Of a stretch of 64,000 nucleotides of DNA, positions 1-9,270 are shown one piece after another; position 1 is the first letter of the stretch, and every line of letters starts with the position of its first letter. The translations under genes and the position numbers were made by a program. The stretch is taken from positions 1-64,000 of the forward strand of contig CAVQBE010000024.1 in assembly GCA_963710675.1 (NCBI GenBank), given 5' to 3'. A model generated the notes under the pieces. That model was not told the origin of the DNA. It ran no database searches and was given only the letters and a program-made list of their open reading frames with translations. This DNA comes from JACCZX01 sp963710675. GTDB lineage: Bacteria; Pseudomonadota; Gammaproteobacteria; Burkholderiales; Burkholderiaceae_F.

Positions 1-1
1 C

Positions 2-193
2 CAGATCTCATCGGCAGAGCCTTCGACCGGAGTCATTCGTGGCACCAAGGATGGAATCGATGTGAATGCGCTGGTCGTACGCCAGTCCGATGGTGGCGTA
101 CGCGTTCAGTTTGAGACCAAGGGGCCAACGCAGAATGATCCGGGACTCTCCAATCGATTTTCGCAGGCGTACGAGCGGCGCATGGGCCGCTGA
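2..193 (+). CDS. C-terminal part of an unidentified protein, cut by the window edge
   Basis: The second forward frame is open from the window edge to a TGA at 191-193. It gives 63 residues of ordinary globular composition: a run of alternating beta-like segments (STGVIRGTKDGIDV, GGVRVQFETKG) and a basic end, YERRMGR. Codon use matches the neighbouring genes, and no other frame here looks coding. The start lies outside the window. I do not recognise the family. It could be the tail of a small secreted or lipoprotein-type protein, but nothing visible proves that. Confidence 0.5.
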   Translation, partial: QISSAEPSTGVIRGTKDGIDVNALVVRQSDGGVRVQFETKGPTQNDPGLSNRFSQAYERRMGR

Positions 194-306
194 GAGTGAA
201 AGAGCACTGAGTTGCAACCTTGAGCTATGCAAGCCGTTCGCTTCGGGACGGGCGTAAATCGTGCGTAGTCCGATGACTCGAATCAATTGAGACGCGAGAT
301 GGCACC

Positions 307-654
307 GTGGTGACGTTGATGCGGCAACCCTGTTTCGTCGAGGTCGAACTGCAAGTTCAACCGAACGATGGAGAGGCATCCGTAGTCTCCATCGACGGAG
401 CGGCGGTTGCCTTGTTCAACCTCGATGGCCGACTTTACGCGCTCAGTGACTTCTGCATTCGCTGCGGCGCTTCGCTTGCATTGGGCTTGGTGGCCGGCTC
501 TCATGTCAGTTGCCGGCAATGCAGTTGGCGCTACGACATCCACAGCGGCCGGTTGATTGAGTTGCCTGCGCTGGCTACCGATCGGTTTGAAGTGAGAATC
601 AATGATGGACATGTGTTAGTCGCTACGGAGCCGAGCGCGATTGTTTCGCGCTGA
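307..654 (+). CDS. Rieske-fold protein with CxxC/CxxC in place of the Rieske histidines
   Basis: This 115-residue protein has the layout of small Rieske ferredoxins of the NirD/assimilatory type: beta-rich start, first ligand loop, second ligand loop, then the WRYDIHSGRL segment that normally follows the cluster. A classical Rieske site is CxH...CxxH. Here the first loop reads C50-I-R-C53-G and the second C69-R-Q-C72-S-W. Both histidine positions are changed, to Arg52 and Cys72, and an extra Cys53 is present. The four cysteines form two CxxC pairs, which could hold a rubredoxin-like iron or zinc, or a differently ligated Fe-S cluster. The call can start at GTG 307 or ATG 319; no clear ribosome site decides it. 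The fold assignment is fairly firm and the metal is unknown. Confidence 0.65.
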   Translation: MVTLMRQPCFVEVELQVQPNDGEASVVSIDGAAVALFNLDGRLYALSDFCIRCGASLALGLVAGSHVSCRQCSWRYDIHSGRLIELPALATDRFEVRINDGHVLVATEPSAIVSR

Positions 655-690
655 AGGCCGAACGAACGCAAATCACTGGACGAAGATCTT

Positions 691-710
691 CCCCCCAAAC
701 GAAGGGGGGG
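691..710. other. C6/G6 hairpin downstream of the Rieske-fold gene
   Basis: A run of six C, a seven-base loop (AAACGAA) and seven G can form a strong short stem about 40 bases past the upstream stop codon. There is no T-tract after it, so it is at best a weak terminator or an attenuating structure ahead of the next gene. Confidence 0.25.
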
Positions 711-816
711 TATTACAGAGGCATAGGCCACACAATTTTGCAATGTAAAGGCGGGCCGTAGGTCGTAGAAACCGCAACGCATTCAACAACTGTGTTCCAC
801 GGGAGGGAGTACGAAG

Positions 817-1611
817 ATGAGAACGAGAACAACCTGGCTGTCAGGAGTGTTGGTGGCGTTTGGTTTGGGAATGTTGACGAGCGGAGCATTGCTCGCACAG
901 ACCAAGACGACCGTTGATGTACGCAACTTCGAAGTGCTTGCGGTGGATGGCAACAACATAGTCGTCCGCGATGAGAGAGGCACGAACATGTACGTCGTGC
1001 CGGACGATTTTCGTTTCAAGGTCAACGGCAAGCCGATGGCCGCCAAGGAGCTGAAGCCCGGAATGAAGGGCGAAGCGATCGTAACGACGAAGACGACGAT
1101 CAACCCAGTCACCGTCACTGAGGTTAAGGAGGGGACCGTGGTGAGTGCGACCACGACGTCGATGCTGGTTCGAGGCAAGGACGGTGTGCAACGCCGCTTC
1201 ACCCAGTCGGATCTGGATAAACGCGGCATCGAGATGATCAAAGACGGACAGGTGGTCCGGATAAGTCAACTGAATCCCGGCGATCAGCTCAGTGCGACGA
1301 TCATCACGCGCGAGCCTCCAACGTTCGAGAGACAGGTAGACGTGAAGGTCGCGGAAGCCAAGATGGAGCCTGCTCCGGCCAAGGCGGCCCCGGCGGCTGT
1401 GCCCGCCCCCGCAGCGACGCCCGCTCCACCCGCTGCCACCCCAGCTGCTGCGCCAACCACCGTTGCTTCGACCACACCAGCGCCGGCTGCGCCTAGCGCT
1501 GCGCCAATGAAGACGGCTCCACCGGAAGAGTCGAGCTCATGGTTGCTGTGGGCCGCGATATTCATCGCACTTGCGGTCATCGCATTTATCTTCATGCGCA
1601 AAAAGAGCTGA
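817..1611 (+). CDS. Secreted beta-domain protein with Pro/Ala linker and C-terminal membrane anchor
   Basis: A signal peptide (residues 1-28, ending ALLAQ) is followed by a globular region with two similar short beta motifs (VLAVDGNNIVVRDERG and VVSATTTSMLVRGKDG). Next comes a 60-residue Ala/Pro/Thr-rich linker (about 180-235), then one membrane helix (WLLWAAIFIALAVIAFIF) and the basic end MRKKS. This predicts a protein facing the periplasm and anchored by its C-terminus through a flexible spacer. A good ribosome site, GGGAGGG, sits about 8 bases before the ATG. The next gene follows after 35 bases and may be co-transcribed. The family is not recognised; small OB-like domains are a possible reading of the beta motifs. 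Confidence 0.75.
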   Translation: MRTRTTWLSGVLVAFGLGMLTSGALLAQTKTTVDVRNFEVLAVDGNNIVVRDERGTNMYVVPDDFRFKVNGKPMAAKELKPGMKGEAIVTTKTTINPVTVTEVKEGTVVSATTTSMLVRGKDGVQRRFTQSDLDKRGIEMIKDGQVVRISQLNPGDQLSATIITREPPTFERQVDVKVAEAKMEPAPAKAAPAAVPAPAATPAPPAATPAAAPTTVASTTPAPAAPSAAPMKTAPPEESSSWLLWAAIFIALAVIAFIFMRKKS

Positions 1612-1646
1612 CCGCCCGACGCGGCATTGGCAAACAAGGAGAAGAA

Positions 1647-2225
1647 ATGATCAGAAACTTGGATGTGCGACTTCAATACGTGATGCGAACGCTCTGCCTG
1701 GTGGCTGCCGCCATCACGCTCACGATGCCGCATCATGTGGCCTACGCAGCCTCGGCTGCGGAAATCAGCCGTGACGCGCAGGCCGCATTACAGAGCTTGT
1801 ACGCCAAGGTGCCGGCGGCCAAAGCGATTGGCGCCAAGGCGCAGGCGGTGCTCGTATTTCCAAAGATCACGAAGGCCGGGCTGGGTATTGGAGGTCAATA
1901 TGGCGACGGTGCGCTGATCAAGGGCGGAAAGACGGTCGCGTACTACAACACGACAGGTGTGTCTTCGGGCCTGCAGGCCGGTGCGCAGCAGTATGGCTAC
2001 GCAATGTTCTTCATGAATGACGCCGCGCTGAAGCAGCTCGACAAGACCGAAGGCTTCGAGGTTGGCGTCGGTCCTAGCATCGTCGTGATGGATGAAGGGA
2101 AGGCCAAGTCCACGACAACCACGTCGGCGAAGGACGATATCTACGCGTTCATCTTCAGTCAGAAAGGGCTCATGGCCGGACTCGGTCTGCAAGGTAACAA
2201 GATCACGAAGATCAATCCGAAGTAG
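1647..2225 (+). CDS. SYLF (Ysc84-type) domain protein, secreted
   Basis: The start is set at ATG 1647, preceded by AAGGAGAAGAA; a longer upstream reading lacks a ribosome site. Residues 1-35 form a signal peptide (ending VAYAASA). The rest matches the bacterial SYLF/Ysc84 lipid-binding domain in its sequence signatures: KAQAVLVFPKITKAGLGIGG, GDGALIKGGKTVAYYNTTG, GLQAGAQQYGYAMFF and a C-terminal GLMAGLGLQGNKITKI. In bacteria these are small periplasmic or outer-membrane-associated proteins of unclear role. A second, divergent SYLF protein lies at 16376-16942. Confidence 0.88.
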   Translation: MIRNLDVRLQYVMRTLCLVAAAITLTMPHHVAYAASAAEISRDAQAALQSLYAKVPAAKAIGAKAQAVLVFPKITKAGLGIGGQYGDGALIKGGKTVAYYNTTGVSSGLQAGAQQYGYAMFFMNDAALKQLDKTEGFEVGVGPSIVVMDEGKAKSTTTTSAKDDIYAFIFSQKGLMAGLGLQGNKITKINPK

Positions 2226-2329
2226 GCGAGCCGACCGGTTAGTACGCGTTACGCGGGTGCCGATCCGTCATTGGACGAATCGGTGCCAGCTTCCAAGGTC
2301 TGCTAAACATCGCAAGGAGGACTAGCGTG

Positions 2330-2578
2330 ATGTCCAAATCAGCAACGGGACCGCACGTCGAAGACTGGATTACGCCATCGCACGTCGAGATCATCCGAGT
2401 CAAGCCACCGACGGAGAGGCTCGAGTGGTTGGCCCGGCGCGCCAAAGAGCTCAAGGAAGCGATGGGTTCGCGTTATCTGTGTCACGAGAAGAACCGCGTG
2501 AGGCGTCTGGACGGTCGGTCGTATCAGGCGCATCAAGCGACTAGCTCAAATGTGCGACCTCTGAAACGGCCCGCATAA
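2330..2578 (+). CDS. Small basic hypothetical protein
   Basis: A consensus ribosome site, AAGGAGG (2314-2320), precedes both GTG 2327 (6 bases away) and ATG 2330 (9 bases away); I favour the ATG. The product is about 82 residues, with a Trp/Arg-rich amphipathic middle (ERLEWLARRAKELKEAM) and a basic tail, and no signal peptide. An imperfect ten-base hairpin (about 2261-2284) lies between it and the SYLF gene. I do not recognise the family; the strong ribosome site is the main argument that it is translated. Confidence 0.55.
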   Translation: MSKSATGPHVEDWITPSHVEIIRVKPPTERLEWLARRAKELKEAMGSRYLCHEKNRVRRLDGRSYQAHQATSSNVRPLKRPA

Positions 2579-2638
2579 GCACCGGGCACGCGCCCCATTC
2601 AGCATCAGCGGCAGGCCGCTCGGGCGGGTTGGTAACTA

Positions 2639-3631
2639 TCAGTTCTTGAAGTCAATCGCCTTTAGCATCGCACCGACCCGCTCGTAGTCAGCCTGCAACG
2701 ACTTTGACATTTCGTCTGATGTGCGCGGCTGGCCGATTTCAAAACCATTGTCGCGCAAGCGTTCGCGCATCTGTGGCAGCGCCAGCGCTTTTAGCGTGGC
2801 TTCACGCAGGCGTACCTGTACTGCGGCAGGAACATCGGGCGTGACCCACAATCCCATCCATGCGAGCGCCCCGAGCTGCGGATAGCCGAGTTCGGCGAAC
2901 GTTGGAACGTCGGGCAGTGCCGGTGCACGCGTCGGAGAACTGATCGCAAAGGCTTTAATCTTGCCTGCCTTGATCAGCGGCAGCGAGGTTGCGATGCCGT
3001 CGAACATTAGCGGCACATGGCCCGCCATCACATCGACGAGGGCCGGCGTCGAGCCGTTATAGCCCACGTGCGTCATATCAATCGCTGCGGCCTTGTTCAG
3101 CTGCAGGCCCATGATGTGTGACATCGTTCCTGCTGTGTAGGACGCATAGTTCACCTTGCCCGGATTCGCCTTTACATAGGCGACAACGTCGGCCAGGGTC
3201 GTCGCTGGAAACGACGGTGTTCCCACCATCACGAGGCCACTGCGTGTCAACTCTGCCAGCGGTTTTATCTCTTTGGCCATGTCAATGCGCAGCTTCACGA
3301 TGTGCGGGATTTCGCTGACCACCGAGTTCACCGCGACAAGCACCGTGTAGCCGTCGTGCGGCGAGTGCAACAGCTCGTTCACGGCAATTGAGCCTGCCGC
3401 GCCGGGCTTCGGCTCGACGATCACCGGCTGCCCCAACTCCTTTGTTAGCCCTTCAGCGAGCAAGCGCGAAACGATGTCAGCGGTGGCCCCGGGAGTGCCG
3501 GCGGCGATGATGCGAATGGTTTTGGTGGGCCAGGGCTGTGCATGCGCTTGCACACAGCACAGCAACACGCCAGCGCAAATCGCCAATGCATCGCGCGCGC
3601 TCCGCCAGATTGATTGACTGAAAATCGACAT
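2639..3631 (-). CDS. Bug/TctC-family solute-binding protein
   Basis: This is a periplasmic binding protein of the Bug family (the TctC component of tripartite tricarboxylate transporters), about 330 residues as usual. A signal peptide (LLCCVQAHAQ) is followed by the family opening WPTKTIRIIAAGTPGATADI. The characteristic ligand-site segments are VIVEPKPGAAGSIA, KVNYASYTAG, HVGYNGSTPALVDVMAGHV and ALPDVPTFAELGYP. No TctA or TctB membrane gene is adjacent, which is common for orphan Bug proteins in Burkholderiales. Ligands are typically carboxylates, but the specific one cannot be read from sequence. I set the start at ATG 3631; a GTG two codons upstream is possible. Confidence 0.9.
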   Translation of the reverse strand: MSIFSQSIWRSARDALAICAGVLLCCVQAHAQPWPTKTIRIIAAGTPGATADIVSRLLAEGLTKELGQPVIVEPKPGAAGSIAVNELLHSPHDGYTVLVAVNSVVSEIPHIVKLRIDMAKEIKPLAELTRSGLVMVGTPSFPATTLADVVAYVKANPGKVNYASYTAGTMSHIMGLQLNKAAAIDMTHVGYNGSTPALVDVMAGHVPLMFDGIATSLPLIKAGKIKAFAISSPTRAPALPDVPTFAELGYPQLGALAWMGLWVTPDVPAAVQVRLREATLKALALPQMRERLRDNGFEIGQPRTSDEMSKSLQADYERVGAMLKAIDFKN

Positions 3632-3786
3632 GAACACTCGTGCTTAGCCGCTTCCATTTGGCCGGCAAGCGGCAGTGAAAACCCGCCGCGCAAAAGCCTT
3701 ACCCGCCATTTGTGCCGGCACGCGGTGCGTGCCTACGAACCAAGCCGTGCGAGCCGTACCTTCCAACAAATGGTAGCAGCCGTGAG

Positions 3787-6504
3787 CTACGTGACGGGTT
3801 CGATTAATCCAAGAAGGCGAGCCCGGCGAACGGCGTGCTTGCGCGTGCCCGCGTCCAGTTTGCCGAATAGATTCTTCAGGTGCCACTTGATCGTCTCTTC
3901 GCCGATTTGCATCGCCAGCGCGATCTCCTTGTTCGACAGATTGCGCGCCAATAGCTCGAGTACTTCACGTTCTTTAGGTGTCAACGCCATGCTCGGCGTC
4001 ACGCGCGGCGCGTGTGCCTCGCGCTCGCGCGCAACATGCAACGGCGCTGCGAGTGGATGGTCAGATGTACTCGCATGCTGCCCGGTGCGGTCGTTGCTTC
4101 CGCTGCTTACGCGCTGAGCCCAGTCGCGCACGGCCGGATGCACATCCACAAACACGCGCATAAGACCATAGGTGCTCGCCAGCCCGATCGCCTCCTGCAG
4201 CAGCGCCACCGACTTCTCGCCGCTTCGATCAAGCACGAAAGCACGAAGCGCCATGATCTCGATGCGCCGACGTCCAAGATTCATCGCCTCTACCAGGGTG
4301 GACGCGTGTTTCAGCGAGCCAAGCGCGTGCTTCCAATCCTGAGCCGCGATCGAGGCTTCTGCGTGCGCAAGCATCTGCAACAGCTGCGCGCCACGCCGCC
4401 ACAGCCTTCCCTGCGCAGCGTTGCCGCTGTCAACCAAGGCATCGATCCGCTCCAACAGCGCGCGACAGGTCTCGGTCCGAGCGTGCCACGCGTGTATGCG
4501 CACCTGCTCGGCCAGGCTTGCAATGCACATCCGCGGCCACTTGCGCGCAACACCGACAGCGTGCATACCTTCGAGCAATTCGAGCGCGCGGTGTTCGGCT
4601 CCATCGGCTGCGGCCATGCGGGCAACGGTTCGATAACCGAACAGCACGGGTTCCGGCAGGCCACTGCGTTCGAGCACATCGAGCCGATTGGCAAGAATTG
4701 TGGAGGCGTCTGCCCGACCACCCTCCCAGGCCGCCGTCGCGAAAGCGCTGCCACCATGCAAGTGAACGGACTACGGCGGCCCAGATCAGCCTCGGCGCTC
4801 GCCAGCGTTGACCGCAATAGATCCTCGGCCAACATGACCTGGCCTTCCCACAAGTACGACAGCGCATTGATGTATTCGCCCCAGCGCGCCACGTAATCAA
4901 AGGCATTGCCGATCTCGCTGCCGCCCGTCCGCGGCGCTTGCTGCTGATTCAGCCTCGCCTGCGCAGGATTGCCGTCGAGAAGCGCACGGAATGCCTGGCG
5001 ATTCGCATGGATGTACAGCAGAACCGGATCTGTCAATGGCGGCGACATCAGCCCACGGGTCGTTGAGCTCGGCAAACCGATCGGGATCGTCCGCATAGGT
5101 CGCTGCACCGCTGACAATGAGCGCACATTCGCAGCGCAACGAGGCGTTGTCACCGGCGTGCTTGAGAATGCGCGCCACCAGACGGCTCCGCCTCTTCGGT
5201 GACGCGCGCTGACCGACAACGCCCAGGCCGCTGCCAAAAGCAGACGCGGCCGCTTGTCCAACTCGGCGGCCGGCAGCTGGCCGACCCAGTCAAGCACGGC
5301 GCCTAAGCTGCCCACGGCGCAGCAGCGCGTCATACAGACAACGCTCGGCAAGGTCGTAGGCAGTCGCGCGTTCTCCCGCGGCCAACGCGTGACGCGCTGC
5401 GTCCTCGAGCATTCCGTGTTCGGCAAGCCAATGGGATGCGCGCGCGTGCAGGGCGGTCTGTTCTCCGGCAACGAGGTCGGTCGCTCGCAAACGCAACACA
5501 TCGCGCGCCAGGGAATGCATCCGCAGCCAGTCACTGCCTTCGACGGCGACGAAGATCGGTGTCTCGCGCGCGAGTCGGGCAAGGCGCTCAGGCGCGTCGG
5601 ATGCGAGGGTAAGCGCACGACACAAGTCCGGGTGCAGGCTATCGACGATTGCAATACGCGTCAGGAAAGCCGCGTCCTCGGGATCAAGATTCGAAACCAG
5701 CAGGCTGACGAAGTCGTGCAGCTCGCCTGCACGCGGCGTCATCGCCTTTAAAGCGGCGTGTGGCTCAACAGCTTGAGCAATCGCAGCCAATGCAAGCTGC
5801 AGTCCGAGCGGCCAACCCTCGGTCAACTCGTGCAGTCGCGCTGCCGTATCCGTGTCGATACGTGCACCAAACCTGGCACGAACGAGCCCATGCGTTTCTT
5901 CGAATCGAAAGCGCAGCAGTTTGGTGCCGACCACAATGCACTGACCGTAAGTGATGAGGTCATTGACTGCGAGATCACAGTCACTGCGCACTGCGACCTC
6001 GGTGCGAAGGTTCGCCGGCGCGTTGTGCAATAAGTAGCTCAGTGCCTCGCGCGAAGACGCAGGAAGATGCTCGGCCGCATCGACGATCAATACGATGTCC
6101 AGCGCAGACTGCGCGACCTCTGCCAGCCAGGATGTCACGCCTTCCAGGCCGCCTGGCGTTGCTCCCTCGAGCAGCGTGCGCCCGAACGTCGGCTGGCCGG
6201 ATCCCACCCGCACGGCCAGCGCCAGGCTCTGCACGAAACGTTGCGGATTGTCTTCCGCTTGTGCAGACACCCACGCGACGACCGAGCCCTGCGCCAGATG
6301 CTCACGGCGCCACTGCGCCAGCAATAAAGTTTTACCGAATCCGGCCGGCGCCTGCACGATGATCGCGGGCCGATCACGGAATTGCACCTGATCGGCTTTC
6401 AGCCGCGCGCGTACGACGAGATCGCTGGGCACGCGTTGCGGAGTCACCTTCAGAAGAAGGTCCGAAGCAGTTCCAACGATGTGAGGGGCTACCGAAAGGG
6501 GCAC
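3787..6504 (-). CDS. MalT-type LuxR-family ATP-dependent regulator, frameshifted
   Basis: The span equals a normal 900-residue MalT/LAL regulator but needs at least three or four frame changes (near 5300, 5180, 5040 and 4740). The N-terminal part (6504 to about 5300) carries the P-loop QAPAGFGKTLL, then the Walker B-like IVLIVDAAEHL and the WPLGLQLALA winged-helix region. The middle is TPR-like and helical (EYINALSYLWEGQVMLAEDLL; ALELLEGMHAVGVARK). The C-terminus ends in a LuxR helix-turn-helix: LTPKEREVLELLARNLSNKEIA, then EETIKWHLKNLFGKLDAGTR. Such proteins bind an inducer through the TPR region and ATP through the N-terminus, then activate transcription. The target is unknown. The gene may be intact in the cell if the indels are sequencing errors. 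Confidence 0.85.
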
Positions 6505-6705
6505 GCGGGGACTTAGGAGATCTATGAGTTGCGGCGATGAAGTCAGCGCCGACTTCGAACATTCTATGGGGTCTGCGTACCGCTCAGATTCATCAGCCGT
6601 GATTGACAGATCGAGGTGCTGCGCACATCCCCCTCTTTGTCAGGGGGGTGCGCTGGATCCAGGAACCCTACGATTCCGTCAAGACAGTAGCCGCGAGAGC
6701 CCAGG

Positions 6706-7767
6706 ATGAACAACTCGACACTCCGAGAAGATGCTGTTCGTGGTTTGGATCATGATTGGTGCCAGCGTGTAGGTGCTTTCGCACGTCTGCCCGCACTGAT
6801 TCGGGAACTAGGAGCTGACCCTGTTGCTGTGTGCGCGCGGGCTGGCCTAGCCCCGGGAGCTATCGTCGACGCCGAAAGCCAGATTCCGTACAGCGGGCTG
6901 GTCGCCTTGCTGCGCCAGGCCGCGCTTGAAACGGCGTGTCCGCACATAGGCCTGCTTGCAGGACGCATGTGGTGTCTGGCCGACCTAGGGGAAGCAGGCG
7001 AAATCGTTCGCCATTCGGCGTCGGTCAGTCGCGCATTGCAAACGTTGATCACGCATCATGATCTGAATAGCGACGGCGGCATGACGTTTCTGATGCATCG
7101 AGGACCGTCGGTGGATCTTGGATATGCGATCTACCATCCGGCGGTCGTGCGGGCGGACCAGCTCTACGATGCGGCACTCACCGCGCTGATGAATTTCATG
7201 CGTGAACTCTGTGGTCCAGGATGGACGCCGTCGGAGGTCTTTCTTCCCTATGCGAAGCCCGCCAATGTCGATCACCACCGCAGCCTCTTTAGACGACTGC
7301 CGCACTTCAGCTCGGAATTCTGTGCACTGCGGTTTCCGATTGAGCAGCTGAGCTCTCCTGTCAAGGGTGCGGATTCCACGCGGCGACAGATTGCTTCTGA
7401 CCGCCTGCCAATCCATGATCAGATAACCGTGCCGCAGGTATATCGCGCGGTGCGCCGGCTCCTGATCGAAGAACGGCACTCGGGGGACGACGCAGCCCAA
7501 ATGCTTTCGATGCACCGGCGCACGCTTAATCGGCGCTTGCAAGCACGGGGCACGACATTTCAGAAGGTGCTTGATAACGTGCGGTTTCACGTGGCGCGCG
7601 AGCTGCTTGTTTCCGATATCGCTCTCGACGATATTGCGGCAACACTCGGATACGCAGCAGTCAATGAGTTCACTCGAACTTTTCGTCGCTGGTCAGGGAC
7701 CACGCCTGGTCGATGGCGCTGCGCGATTCGCAGCGCACCGGATTATTCGATGCAACAATCAGCGTAG
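6706..7767 (+). CDS. AraC-family transcriptional regulator (OruR-like)
   Basis: This 353-residue regulator has a long N-terminal ligand-sensing domain (about 20-215), the arabinose-binding-like type found in OruR/VirS-like proteins. Its C-terminal AraC helix-turn-helix domain (about 250-345) contains AAQMLSMHRRTLNRRLQARG and DIAATLGYAAVNEFTRTFRRW, with the signature end GTTPGRWR. It is transcribed divergently from the MalT-like gene, with about 200 bases between them for both promoters. It is clearly paralogous to the regulator at 8206-9270, sharing for example DWCQRVGAFARLPALIRELGAD against ERWDQRVGAFSRLPVLIRQLGAD. Confidence 0.9.
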   Translation: MNNSTLREDAVRGLDHDWCQRVGAFARLPALIRELGADPVAVCARAGLAPGAIVDAESQIPYSGLVALLRQAALETACPHIGLLAGRMWCLADLGEAGEIVRHSASVSRALQTLITHHDLNSDGGMTFLMHRGPSVDLGYAIYHPAVVRADQLYDAALTALMNFMRELCGPGWTPSEVFLPYAKPANVDHHRSLFRRLPHFSSEFCALRFPIEQLSSPVKGADSTRRQIASDRLPIHDQITVPQVYRAVRRLLIEERHSGDDAAQMLSMHRRTLNRRLQARGTTFQKVLDNVRFHVARELLVSDIALDDIAATLGYAAVNEFTRTFRRWSGTTPGRWRCAIRSAPDYSMQQSA

Positions 7768-7785
7768 GTTTCTGATTGCGTGTGA

Positions 7786-8205
7786 ATGAGGCGACGTACA
7801 GCTCTTGTTCAGTGGATGAAGATTTTTGGCGCCGTCGCTTTGACTGCGCCATCCCTAGTGATTGCGCAGCGCGCCACGCAACCGATACGCCGTCCGTTAC
7901 CTCCGGGTCGTCCCAATCTACCGCTCGCGCCTGGTCGCATTTATCCACAAAGCTCGGGAGTCGCGGGTGCAGCACCCAGCGCTGGTGTATTTACAGTGAG
8001 CGCGGTGCGTGCTCGTGACAATATCGTTCGATTGCGTGATGCTGACGGCCGTACCGCTGACGTGTACGTGGATTCAGATGTGTTCGACTTATCCACGCTC
8101 GAAGCAGGCGATGAGGTTGCGGTTGACTTCTTCGTGGCCAGAACGAGGGCGACGAGCGAGTCGAGGCGGCCAGCATGTGGAAGCTTGGAAACGCCACGAC
8201 CCTGA
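7786..8205 (+). CDS. Small secreted protein between two AraC regulators
   Basis: A signal peptide (VALTAPSLVIAQ) is followed by a Pro-rich segment (RPLPPGRPNLPLAPGR). A small beta domain follows (FTVSAVRARDNIVRLRDADG and TADVYVDSDVFDLSTLEAGD), with a pattern resembling the beta motifs of the protein at 817-1611. The start is ATG 7786, 18 bases after the upstream stop; an internal ATG at 7816 also fits. The last 20 residues (ATSESRRPACGS...) look out of frame, and a one-base shift near 8145 would extend the reading to about 8310. However, that extension would run antisense through the conserved end of the facing AraC gene, so I keep the shorter form. Function unknown. Confidence 0.55.
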   Translation: MRRRTALVQWMKIFGAVALTAPSLVIAQRATQPIRRPLPPGRPNLPLAPGRIYPQSSGVAGAAPSAGVFTVSAVRARDNIVRLRDADGRTADVYVDSDVFDLSTLEAGDEVAVDFFVARTRATSESRRPACGSLETPRP

Positions 8206-9270
8206 TTAATGCTGCGGATGAAACGAGTCAGCTGAACGTGCCGCATGCTGCCGAGCTTCCGATCGCCATCGGCCGGGAGTCGTGCCAGACCAGCGCCGGA
8301 ACGTGCGCATGAACGGAGTGACAGCTGCGTAACCCAGCGTCGCCGCAATGTCATCCAGCGTGATATCTGAAGTGAGTAGCTCGCGCGCGACTTGAAACCG
8401 CACCTGATCGAGAATTTCCTGAAACGAAGTGCCGGATTCTTGCAGCCGTCGATTTAGCGTTCGCCGGTGGATTGATAGGAGCTGCGCCACGTCGTCGCCG
8501 GAATGTTGCTCTTCGAGCAGCAGCCTGCGCACCGTGCGGTAGACCTGTCGCAGCAAGTCCTCCGGGTGATACGTGGATAGCACTTCGACCGCAGCTCGCA
8601 ACCGCTGCGGATCTGCTGCTGCGACCGGCATGTCGAGCTGCTCGACCGGAAATCGCAGCGCACAGTATTCGGCGTTGAAGTGAGGCAGTACCTTGAAGAA
8701 GCTGCGATGGTGGGCGGTGTCGTCGCGCTTCGCATACGGCAAAAAAACTTCGGAAGGCAGCCAGGCCGGACCGTACAGCTCACGCATAAAATTGACAGCC
8801 GCGGCTAGCGCAGCGTCATACATTTGTTCACCGAGCACACCCGGTTGGTAGATCGCATACCCCCAGTCCACCACGGGCCCACGGCGAAGCAAGAACTTGA
8901 GGCCGCCCTCGCCGCTCAGATGTTGGTGCACTACCAGTAATTGCAGCGCATCGCCTACCGTTGGAGAATGCCGCACAGCATCGCCGACCACACCCAGGTC
9001 CGCGAGGTACCACATGCGTCCTGCCAGGAGTCCCAAATGCGGGCACGCTGTCTCGCCCGCCACTTCCTGCAGCAGCTTCACCAGCGCGTGATACGGAACT
9101 CTGCCTTCCGGACGTGCGATCGCTTCTGCATCGATGCCGGCCCGGCTCAACATGGCATGCGGATCAGCTCCAAGCTGACGAATGAGAACAGGAAGTCTTG
9201 AGAACGCGCCTACACGCTGATCCCAGCGCTCATAGAGCAACGACTTGCCCGCAAGCTCCGGCTGATACAT
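8206..9270 (-). CDS. AraC-family transcriptional regulator, paralogue of the one at 6706
   Basis: The architecture matches the regulator at 6706-7767: an N-terminal sensing domain and a C-terminal helix-turn-helix with VAQLLSIHRRTLNRRLQESG, DIAATLGYAAVTPFMRTFRRW and GTTPGRWR. I place the start at ATG 9270, preceded by AGGGAGG; a TTG one codon upstream is possible. Near-identical blocks shared with the paralogue (CPHLGLLAGRMWYLADLG, PSEVFLPYAK) argue for a local duplication followed by inversion. The two genes face each other and enclose one small secreted-protein gene. Confidence 0.9.
   Translation of the reverse strand: MYQPELAGKSLLYERWDQRVGAFSRLPVLIRQLGADPHAMLSRAGIDAEAIARPEGRVPYHALVKLLQEVAGETACPHLGLLAGRMWYLADLGVVGDAVRHSPTVGDALQLLVVHQHLSGEGGLKFLLRRGPVVDWGYAIYQPGVLGEQMYDAALAAAVNFMRELYGPAWLPSEVFLPYAKRDDTAHHRSFFKVLPHFNAEYCALRFPVEQLDMPVAAADPQRLRAAVEVLSTYHPEDLLRQVYRTVRRLLLEEQHSGDDVAQLLSIHRRTLNRRLQESGTSFQEILDQVRFQVARELLTSDITLDDIAATLGYAAVTPFMRTFRRWSGTTPGRWRSEARQHAARSADSFHPQH

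Noticed and set aside
691..710. C6/G7 hairpin as an intrinsic terminator
   Set aside because: No T-tract follows; kept only as a low-confidence structure.
8141..8310. Frameshifted extension of the secreted protein at 7786
   Set aside because: The extra frame is antisense to the conserved helix-turn-helix end of the facing AraC gene, so its openness is explained by that gene's codon bias.
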